From the NCBI GenBank assembly GCA_041688215.1, contig JBDNIO010000085.1:1-10244 (forward strand): 10,244 nt of DNA, written 5' to 3'. The position numbers and the translations under genes are program-made. A model generated the notes under the pieces. That model was given only the letters and a program-made list of their open reading frames with translations, did no database searches and was not told the DNA's origin. This document shows positions 1 to 5,095 of this stretch, piece after piece (the stretch's first letter is position 1; every line of letters begins with the position of its first letter). Source of the stretch: JBDNIO01 sp041688215 (lineage in GTDB: Bacteria; Pseudomonadota; Gammaproteobacteria; Nevskiales; Salinisphaeraceae).

Positions 1-30
1 AGGGGACAAGAAAACGTAAGGGAGAACTCA

Positions 31-900
31 ATGGGTATTTGCGACCAACGAACCATAATAATCACCGGTGCGGGCGGCGGCCTGGGCCGTGAGTATGCAA
101 TGGCGCTCGCCGCCGAAGGCGCCAACGTGGTGGTCAACGACATTCGCCTGAATGCCGCCAAAGCGCTAGCGGATGAAATCGGCGAACAGGCGCTAGCCAA
201 CTACGGCGACATCACCAGCCTGGAAGGCGCGCGCGGTATCGTCGAAGCTACAGTCGCCAAATTCGGGAACGTGCACGGCGTAATCAACAACGCCGGCGTG
301 CTGCGTGACCGCATGTTCATCAAGCTGTCCGAAGACGACTGGGATAACGTCATGCGGGTGCATCTGCGCGGCCATTTCTGCCTCGCCAACGTGCTAGCCA
401 ATCGTTGGCGCGATGTCTCTAAAAACGGGGAGGAAGTCGACGCCCGCATCATCAACACCACCTCCGGTGCGGGCCTGCAAGGCTCGGTTGGGCAAAGCAA
501 TTACGCTGCGGCCAAAGGCGGCGTCGCAACACTAACCCTGGTTCAGGCCGCGGAGTTGCGCCGCTACGGCGTAACCGCCAACGCCATCGCCCCGGCCGCC
601 CGCACCGGGATGACAGAAGGCCCGTTCGGCGAAGTCATGAAAACGCCTGAAGATGGCAGCTTCGATTTCTTTGATCCCGCCAACGTAGCGCCGATTGTAG
701 TGTGGCTGTGTAGCCCATTATCTGCAGACGTGAACGGGCGCGTGTTCGAATCCCAGGGCGGCCAGCTCTCCGTATCCGACGGCTGGCGCACCGGTAAGAT
801 CCAGGACAAGAAAGCCCGTTGGGAACCTGCCGAACTTACCGAGGTTGTGCAGGATTTATTGCAGGACGCACCGGAGCCGCAAAAGGTTTATGGCACTTAG
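31..900 (+). CDS. SDR-family 3-hydroxyacyl-CoA / hydroxysteroid dehydrogenase (Rv3548c-like)
   Basis: A 289-residue short-chain dehydrogenase/reductase with a complete classical active site. The nucleotide-binding glycine motif TGAGGGLG is at residues 12-19, an acidic residue (Asp37) closes beta-2, NNAG is at 86-89, and the catalytic Ser145, Tyr158 and Lys162 are present. Asp37 at the end of beta-2 suggests NAD(H) preference. The C-terminal tail after about residue 250 (WRTGKI..RWEPAEL) is longer than in FabG enzymes. It resembles the SDRs related to 17-beta-HSD type 4 that occur in cholesterol/steroid clusters such as M. tuberculosis Rv3548c; that comparison is from memory. The likely role is NAD-dependent oxidation of a 3-hydroxyacyl-CoA or steroid hydroxyl in the cytoplasm. 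The ATG at 31 is supported by GGGAG at 20-24 with a 6-nt spacer. It is the first gene of the visible operon. The SDR assignment is firm; the substrate is inferred. Confidence 0.9.
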   Translation: MGICDQRTIIITGAGGGLGREYAMALAAEGANVVVNDIRLNAAKALADEIGEQALANYGDITSLEGARGIVEATVAKFGNVHGVINNAGVLRDRMFIKLSEDDWDNVMRVHLRGHFCLANVLANRWRDVSKNGEEVDARIINTTSGAGLQGSVGQSNYAAAKGGVATLTLVQAAELRRYGVTANAIAPAARTGMTEGPFGEVMKTPEDGSFDFFDPANVAPIVVWLCSPLSADVNGRVFESQGGQLSVSDGWRTGKIQDKKARWEPAELTEVVQDLLQDAPEPQKVYGT

Positions 901-1039
901 CCCGCCGCATCCTAAATGTCCCGTCATTCCGGACGCCACAGAGTGGCGATCCGGAATCCATGGCAATAGCTGCGTAGATTCCGGATCGCATTCACACCGT
1001 GAATACGTCCGGAATGACGGATTTATATTGCTGGCCTGA
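890..1039 (+). other. Bridge small ORF 1 (49 codons) through palindromic element 1
   Basis: This ORF starts at an ATG 11 nt inside the end of the upstream SDR gene, in another frame, with AAAAGG at 881-886 just before it. It reads open through the whole palindromic element. Its TGA (1037-1039) leaves only 5 nt before the ATG of the acyl-CoA dehydrogenase at 1045. The peptide (MALSPPHPKC...) has no recognisable domain, so a functional protein is unlikely. Its possible value is as a path for ribosomes across the repeat, ending next to a start codon without its own Shine-Dalgarno sequence. The same arrangement recurs in the next two gaps. Confidence 0.35.
921..1020 (+). repeat. Palindromic element 1, cloverleaf plan (MITE/REP-like)
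   Basis: A 15-bp perfect inverted repeat, CCGTCATTCCGGACG at 921-935 against 1006-1020, encloses three further hairpins. These are GCCAC/GTGGC at 935-939 and 943-947, CGATCCGGAATC/GATTCCGGATCG at 947-958 and 977-988, and ATTCAC/GTGAAT at 990-995 and 999-1004. Drawn as RNA or as a DNA cruciform this is a four-way junction. The GTCATTCCGG...CCGGAATGAC type of repeat is widespread in proteobacterial intergenic DNA. It fills nearly all of the gap between the first two genes of the operon. Confidence 0.85.
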
Positions 1040-1044
1040 TATCC

Positions 1045-2172
1045 ATGAATTTGGCACTAACTGAAGACCAGGCCATGATTCGCGAGGCAGCGCAAAGCTA
1101 TCTTGCTGACGCCAGCGATTCGGCCGCGGTGCGTAAAGCGATAGACAGCGAACAGGGTTTCGATTCCTCGGTTTGGCAGACCATTTCCGGCGAACTGGGA
1201 TGGTGCGGAGTCGCTATAGATGAGGCCTATGGAGGCTTGGGCCTGAGCGTCACCGAGCTGGCATATATCCAGGAACAGGCCGGCTATCGGCTGTTATGTT
1301 CGCCGTTTTTTTCGACCGTTTGCATGGCCGCGAACCTGTTGCAAGCGGTGGGACACGACCAGGTCAAAGCAGAATATTTGCCACAAATTGCAGCGGGTGA
1401 TTTATGCGCCACGGTGCCGATAAGTAGCGCGGCTGATGCCTGGCAAAGCACTGAGATAAGTGCCAAAGAAAAAAACGGAGAATGGCTGCTCTCCGGAAAA
1501 CTCGACCGCGTGCCTGATGCCGGGGCGGCTGACCTCTTATTCGTATTCGCTAACACCGAAGCGGGCTCTGGTTTATTTGCGGTATCGACAGCGGCGCAAG
1601 GCATTAAAACCACAGCGCTCGAAACCTGGGATGCGACGCGGCGTTTTGCTTGCGTGGAATTGAGTAACACGCCCGCCGCCATGCGCTGTGATGAACCCAG
1701 CGCAATCGATCAAGGTCGCCAGCAGGCCGCAGCAGTGGCCCGTCTGCTGATTGCCGCGGAACAGCTGGGCGCGGCGCAACGCTGTCTGGACCTGACTGTG
1801 GAATACACGGCCGAACGCAAACAGTTTGGCCGCGTAATTGCGGGGTTCCAGGCGGTGAAGCATCGCTGTGCGCAAATGATGGTGCAGGTCGAAGCCCTGC
1901 GTTCGGCGGTTTACGGCGCAGCCGCAGTCGTTACGGACAATGGCGATGTTGAAACCGTCAGCATGGAATGTGCAATGGCCAAGGCGCTGGCTAGCGACAC
2001 GCTCTTCTTTTGTGCCGGCGAGGCGATTCAACTGCACGGCGGCGTGGGCTTCACCTGGGAATACGACCCGCAGTTGTATTTCAAGCGGGCGCAGGCGTCG
2101 AAGCACTGGATGGGCGGCCCGCCCGCGTTGCGTGCGCTGATTGCGAGTTCTGTATTGGGCGCAGAGGTATGA
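1045..2172 (+). CDS. Acyl-CoA dehydrogenase, probable non-catalytic partner (beta-type) subunit
   Basis: A 375-residue acyl-CoA dehydrogenase-fold protein. The N-terminal helical domain starts at residue 1 (LTEDQAMIREAA), the middle beta domain is roughly 120-215, and the C-terminal helical domain includes RKQFGRVIAGFQAVKH (258-273) and QLHGGVGFTWEYD (329-341), the conserved region contacting FAD of the partner subunit. Neither usual catalytic base is visible. The helix-G position used by isovaleryl-CoA dehydrogenase is occupied by Ala232 (before Arg233), and the MCAD-type Y-E-G-T segment is absent because the protein ends soon after. This is the pattern of the partner subunit in the alpha2beta2 steroid dehydrogenases (FadE28/FadE27-like). 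It would pair with the next gene. The start at ATG 1045 gives a family-typical N-terminus, but no Shine-Dalgarno sequence precedes it. The fold is certain; the subunit role is inferred. Confidence 0.88.
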   Translation: MNLALTEDQAMIREAAQSYLADASDSAAVRKAIDSEQGFDSSVWQTISGELGWCGVAIDEAYGGLGLSVTELAYIQEQAGYRLLCSPFFSTVCMAANLLQAVGHDQVKAEYLPQIAAGDLCATVPISSAADAWQSTEISAKEKNGEWLLSGKLDRVPDAGAADLLFVFANTEAGSGLFAVSTAAQGIKTTALETWDATRRFACVELSNTPAAMRCDEPSAIDQGRQQAAAVARLLIAAEQLGAAQRCLDLTVEYTAERKQFGRVIAGFQAVKHRCAQMMVQVEALRSAVYGAAAVVTDNGDVETVSMECAMAKALASDTLFFCAGEAIQLHGGVGFTWEYDPQLYFKRAQASKHWMGGPPALRALIASSVLGAEV

Positions 2173-2273
2173 CAACCACACGTTGTCATTGCGAGCGGCC
2201 GCAGGCCGCGCGGCAATCCATTTTTGCAACGCCGTACACAGAGATTGCCGCGCGCCTTCGGCGCTCGCAATAA
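2169..2273 (+). other. Bridge small ORF 2 (34 codons) through palindromic element 2
   Basis: An ATG at 2169 overlaps the TGA of the preceding acyl-CoA dehydrogenase (ATGA, 2169-2172). The frame stays open for 34 codons through the palindrome and ends at TAA 2271-2273, leaving 5 nt before the next start at 2279. The peptide (MTTTRCHCERPQ...) matches nothing I recognise. As with bridge ORF 1, a role in termination-reinitiation coupling is more plausible than a functional protein product. Confidence 0.35.
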
Positions 2274-2274
2274 C
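2185..2274 (+). repeat. Palindromic element 2, same cloverleaf plan as element 1 with different stems
   Basis: The outer stem is GTCATTGCGAGCG (2185-2197) against 2262-2274, 12 of 13 positions paired. Inside are CGGCC/GGCCG (2196-2200, 2204-2208), GCGCGGCAATC/GATTGCCGCGC (2208-2218, 2243-2253) and GCGCC/GGCGC (2252-2256, 2260-2264). It shares with element 1 the outer GTCATT, the AATCCAT after the left middle arm, GATT at the right middle arm and AAT(G/A)ACGG at the end, while the stem bases differ and remain paired. GTCATTGCGAGCG-type repeats are known to be widespread in bacterial intergenic DNA. The right arm ends 4 nt before the next gene's start. Confidence 0.85.
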
Positions 2275-2278
2275 GGCT

Positions 2279-3478
2279 ATGGATAATACCGTGCAATCGA
2301 ATTTCCGCGAGGAAATCGCAAGCTGGCTGGCCGAACATTTGACCGGCAAGTTTGCTGGTCTTAAACACCGCGGTGGGCCGGGCGATGAAGAAGCCGACCC
2401 GGACTTGCGCAAAGCGTGGGAACGCGAATTGGCCGCCGGTGGCTGGACCTGCGTCGGCTGGCCGCAGGAATACGGCGGACGCGGCTTGTCGATAGATCAA
2501 CAGGTAATCTTCCACGAAGAATATGCCCGCGCCGGTGCGCCCGGCCGTATGGGCCATATCGGTGAAGGACTAATCGGCCCGGCGTTAATTGAATTCGGCA
2601 ACGATGCACAAAAAGCCGAGTTTCTGCCGGATATCGTCGCCGGAAAAACATTTTGGTGTCAGGGCTATTCCGAGCCATCCGCGGGTTCTGATCTGGCGAA
2701 TATTCAAACCAAATGCTGGGTAGACGAAGCAACCGGTAACTGGAGTGTTCAGGGCCAGAAAATCTGGACTTCGCTGGCGCAGGATTCGGACTGGATTTTT
2801 GTGCTCGCACGTTGCGAACCGGGTACAAAAGGCCGGCACGGTTTGGCGTTTTTGTTAATGCCGCTGGATCAACCTGGCGTTACCATCAAACCTATCCGGC
2901 AACTCAGCGGCAGCGCCGAATTCAACGAAGTATTCTTCGACGGCGCGGTCGCTAAAGCTGAGCACATCGTCGGTGATCCGGGCGAAGGCTGGAAAGTCGC
3001 CATGGGCCTGCTGGAAGCCGAGCGGGGCGTTTCTACGCTGGGCCAGCAAATGCATTTCGCGCATGAACTGGATCTGGTCATCAAGGCGGCCAAAGCCAAC
3101 GGTAAAGCAAACGACCCACTAATTCGGGATCGTATCGCCCAAGCCTGGAGCGGTCTACGTGTGATGCGTTACAACGCGCTGCGTATGCTCGCAGGCAGCT
3201 CGAAGCTGGGCCCAGAACTAAAATTGGGCCGTGAAGCACTGATCTACAAATACTACTGGTCGAACTGGCACCGAGACTTGGGCGAGCTGGCCATGGACGT
3301 GCTGGGTGAACACGGCGATGTGCCTGCTGATGATTTCGATGTGCTCCGTTTGCAGCAGGTTTTCTTCTTTTCGCGCGCCGATACTATTTACGCGGGTACC
3401 AACGAAATACAACTCAACCTGATCTCTGAACGCGGTTTGGGTATGCCGCGCGAGCCGCGCTTGACTCCTGAAAAATGA
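2279..3478 (+). CDS. FadE30-like acyl-CoA dehydrogenase, catalytic (alpha-type) subunit
   Basis: A 399-residue FAD-dependent acyl-CoA dehydrogenase. Key segments are WPQEYGGRGLS (61-71), the FAD/substrate loop CQGYSEPSAGSD (127-138), KIWTS (161-165), and the C-terminal RADTIYAGTNEIQ (366-378). The MCAD catalytic Glu position is Ala372, whereas Glu248 in LLEAERG (244-250) sits at the helix-G position that supplies the base in isovaleryl-CoA dehydrogenase and in FadE26-type steroid dehydrogenases. Overall wording closely resembles actinobacterial FadE30 (Rv3560c), which acts on the propionyl side chain of the C/D-ring steroid intermediate HIP-CoA; this is recollection, not a search. An IpdF-like gene follows, as in the Rv3559c-Rv3560c pair. 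ATG 2279 is chosen because the family N-terminus begins there; the TTG at 2141 would translate the repeat. No Shine-Dalgarno sequence is visible. Confidence 0.9.
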   Translation: MDNTVQSNFREEIASWLAEHLTGKFAGLKHRGGPGDEEADPDLRKAWERELAAGGWTCVGWPQEYGGRGLSIDQQVIFHEEYARAGAPGRMGHIGEGLIGPALIEFGNDAQKAEFLPDIVAGKTFWCQGYSEPSAGSDLANIQTKCWVDEATGNWSVQGQKIWTSLAQDSDWIFVLARCEPGTKGRHGLAFLLMPLDQPGVTIKPIRQLSGSAEFNEVFFDGAVAKAEHIVGDPGEGWKVAMGLLEAERGVSTLGQQMHFAHELDLVIKAAKANGKANDPLIRDRIAQAWSGLRVMRYNALRMLAGSSKLGPELKLGREALIYKYYWSNWHRDLGELAMDVLGEHGDVPADDFDVLRLQQVFFFSRADTIYAGTNEIQLNLISERGLGMPREPRLTPEK

Positions 3479-3627
3479 CTCGCGCAAAGGCGCCAAGACG
3501 CAAAGAAGAAAAAACATTATCAGCATCCATGAAGTACGAATGGCTCAACCTACAAGGCTCGAATACGATGTATAACAACAGAAACCTTTGCGCCTTTGCG
3601 CCTTTGCGCGAAACAATTTTTATTTAA
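3475..3627 (+). other. Bridge small ORF 3 (50 codons) through palindromic element 3
   Basis: An ATG at 3475 overlaps the TGA of the FadE30-like gene (ATGA, 3475-3478). The frame runs open for 50 codons through the third repeat and its TAA (3625-3627) shares its last A with the ATG of the IpdF-like gene (TAATG). The peptide (MTRAKAPRRKEEK...) is basic at its N-terminus but has no recognisable domain. This is the tightest of the three bridges, with overlap at both ends. Confidence 0.4.
3481..3610 (+). repeat. Palindromic element 3, long inverted repeat of the GCGCAAAGGCGC family
   Basis: Terminal inverted arms of 25 bp at 3481-3505 and 3586-3610 pair at 23 of 25 positions. The left arm begins CGCGCAAAGGCGCC. 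The right arm is itself a short tandem of GCGCCTTT units. About 80 nt of AT-richer sequence without a strong internal hairpin lies between the arms. It starts 2 nt after the upstream stop codon and ends 16 nt before the next start. It is unrelated in sequence to elements 1 and 2. The size and long terminal inverted repeats are MITE-like; no clear target duplication is visible. Confidence 0.8.
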
Positions 3628-4412
3628 TGGCTGTTATTCCGAAATATGTTCCCGGGCACGATTTGCTAAAAGGCAAATCCGTGTTGATTACCGCTGCAGC
3701 CGGCGGCGGCATCGGCTTTGCCGCGGCTAAACGCTGCGCGGAAGAAGGCTGCCGTGCGCTGGTGATTTCCGACATCCACGAACGCCGCCTCGGCGAAGCG
3801 GTCGAGAAACTGCAAGCAGAACATGCGGGCGTCAAAATCAGGGGCCAGTTGGCTAACGTCACCAACGAAGACGACGTGCAGAATTTAATTAACACGGCCG
3901 AAGATTTCACCGGCGGCGTTGATGTACTCATCAATAACGCCGGCATGGGTGGCAGTAAACGCGTTGTCGATATGAGCGATGACGAATGGCAGCGCGTGCT
4001 GGATATCTCCCTTACCGGCACTTTCCGCATGACCCGTGCCATGCTGAAAAAAATGCAGCCGCGTGGCGCCGGCGCTATTGTTAACAATGCTTCCGTACTG
4101 GGCTGGCGCGCGCAGAAAGAGCAGGCACACTACGCTGCGGCCAAAGCCGGCGTGATGGCGCTAACCCGCTGCAGCGCCCTGGAAGCCGCCGAATTCGGCA
4201 TACGCATCAACGCAGTAGCGCCTTCCATCGCGCTGCACGAATTCCTGAAAAAAACCACAGGCGAAGAGTTGCTGGCTTCGCTGGAAAGCAGGGAAGCATT
4301 TGGCCGCGCGGCGGAAGTGTGGGAAATTGCCAATGTCATGGTATTTTTGGCTTCCGACTACGCCTCCTATCTGGTGGGCGAAGTTATTTCCGCTTCCAGC
4401 CAAAGGGCATAA
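3627..4412 (+). CDS. IpdF-like SDR, steroid C/D-ring hydroxy-CoA dehydrogenase
   Basis: A 261-residue SDR. The glycine motif is the variant TAAAGGGIG (22-30), one residue longer than TGxxxGxG. Asp49 ends beta-2, followed by HERRLGEA (51-58). NNAG is at 103-106 and the catalytic Ser156, Tyr169 and Lys173 are present. The segment SVLGWRAQ (156-163), the RCSALEA helix and the C-terminus GEVISASSQ (251-259) strongly recall actinobacterial IpdF (Rv3559c). That enzyme oxidises the ring hydroxyl of the 5-hydroxy HIP-type CoA ester in steroid C/D-ring degradation; Comamonas ScdG may do the equivalent step. The match is from memory. The start at ATG 3627 gives the family N-terminus; a TTG at 3588 would only add repeat-derived residues. 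No Shine-Dalgarno sequence is seen (AAACAATTTTTATTTA precedes the ATG). The next gene begins 3 nt after its stop. Confidence 0.87.
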   Translation: MAVIPKYVPGHDLLKGKSVLITAAAGGGIGFAAAKRCAEEGCRALVISDIHERRLGEAVEKLQAEHAGVKIRGQLANVTNEDDVQNLINTAEDFTGGVDVLINNAGMGGSKRVVDMSDDEWQRVLDISLTGTFRMTRAMLKKMQPRGAGAIVNNASVLGWRAQKEQAHYAAAKAGVMALTRCSALEAAEFGIRINAVAPSIALHEFLKKTTGEELLASLESREAFGRAAEVWEIANVMVFLASDYASYLVGEVISASSQRA

Positions 4413-4415
4413 GTT

Positions 4416-4877
4416 ATGAGTGAAAAACCGGTTTGGAAATCCGCACAGGATGTGATGGACGCCGTGGGCAACGAACTCGGCACCAGCGAATGGTTACAGA
4501 TAACCCAGGAACGGGTGAATCAATTCGCCGACGCCACCGATGACCACCAGTGGATCCACGTTGATCCCGAAAAGGCCAAGCAGGGGCCGTTCGGCGCGCC
4601 GATTGCGCATGGCTATTTAACCCTGTCGCTAATCAGCAGCTTCCTGCCGCAGCTTGCCGACGTGCGCATCAAGATGGGGGTGAATTACGGCTGCGAAAAA
4701 ATCCGTTTTCTCTCGCCGGTGAAAGTCGGTGCGCGCATACGCGGCCACGGCGAATTGGTGGATGCCAAAGAAATTGACAACGGCGGCGCGCAGGCAACGG
4801 TTCGCGTTACGGTAGAAATCGAAGGGGAAGACAAGCCGGCGTGCGTGGCCGATACCATTAGCCGGTATTACTTTTAA
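4416..4877 (+). CDS. MaoC-family (R)-specific enoyl-CoA hydratase, HtdZ (Rv0130)-like
   Basis: A 153-residue single hot-dog-fold MaoC hydratase. The hydratase-2 motif is at residues 38-50: ADATDDHQWIHVD holds the catalytic Asp43 and His48 with the usual five-residue spacing. It is followed by GPFGAPIAHGYLTLSL (57-72) and the strand segment KIRFLSPVKVGARI (95-108). Length and wording are very close to M. tuberculosis Rv0130 (HtdZ) as I remember it, a dimeric (R)-hydratase that hydrates trans-2-enoyl-CoA. It would act after the acyl-CoA dehydrogenases and before a 3-hydroxyacyl-CoA dehydrogenase. The ATG lies 3 nt after the IpdF-like stop with AAAGGG at 4402-4407 (8-nt spacer), so the two genes are probably translationally linked. 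It is the last gene of the tightly packed catabolic block. Confidence 0.92.
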   Translation: MSEKPVWKSAQDVMDAVGNELGTSEWLQITQERVNQFADATDDHQWIHVDPEKAKQGPFGAPIAHGYLTLSLISSFLPQLADVRIKMGVNYGCEKIRFLSPVKVGARIRGHGELVDAKEIDNGGAQATVRVTVEIEGEDKPACVADTISRYYF

Positions 4878-4952
4878 CCAGGAAACAGTCGGCCCGGCCG
4901 CGGATTAAGCCAAAAATCAGGCCAGCACCGCGAACTAGTCCGATACAGGGAT

Positions 4953-5016
4953 GTGCCGCCCGCTTGTAAGCGGGCACAGTGTAAATCGCGTGCGTGGCGG
5001 GTTATCCCGCCGCGCA
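4953..5016 (+). other. Two tandem hairpins in the 218-nt gap before the YCF48 gene
   Basis: The first hairpin is GCCCGCTT/AAGCGGGC (4958-4965, 4968-4975). The second is TGCG-t-GGCGGG / CCCGCC-g-CGCA (4991-5001, 5006-5016), an 11-bp stem counting one T-G position, with a TTAT loop. Neither is followed by a run of T, so they are not classical intrinsic terminators. They may block 3' exonucleases, weaken readthrough from the catabolic operon or be REP-like repeats. A weaker stem, GACTC/GAGTC (5049-5053, 5068-5072), follows just before the ribosome binding site. The rest of 4878-5095 shows no gene I can support. Confidence 0.55.
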
Positions 5017-5095
5017 TGGAAATAATTACAAGACACTTTTGGCCCAGCGACTCTCGCAACAAAACGTGAGTCGGTGGCGAGGCGGAGAGTTGAAC

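Noticed and set aside
921..1020. tRNA gene, suggested by the cloverleaf fold of element 1
   Set aside because: The arm sizes and sequence lack tRNA invariant bases (no GTTCRA T-loop), and the outer stem is 15 bp.
891..1060. Near-identical TGGCACT(T/A)A at 891-899 and 1052-1060 as a target-site duplication of element 1
   Set aside because: The copies are not adjacent to the element's ends (21-32 nt away), one lies inside each gene, and they differ by a base; probably chance.
2141..2278. N-terminal extension of the FadE30-like gene from TTG 2141 (would give 445 residues)
   Set aside because: The extra 46 residues are translated from the end of the previous gene and the palindromic repeat; the family N-terminus begins at ATG 2279.
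1573..2412. Long minus-strand open frame (279 codons)
   Set aside because: It is antisense to the two acyl-CoA dehydrogenase genes and a repeat, with no recognisable domain; a codon-bias shadow.
921..3610. CRISPR array or retron-like structure from the repeated palindromes
   Set aside because: The repeats are not regularly spaced, each is different, and no cas or reverse transcriptase gene is present.
3588..3626. Upstream TTG start for the IpdF-like gene
   Set aside because: It lies inside the right arm of the inverted repeat and adds only repeat-derived residues.
4994..5095. Upstream GTG start for the YCF48 gene
   Set aside because: The added residues have no family character, span the second hairpin, and the ATG at 5096 has a good ribosome binding site.
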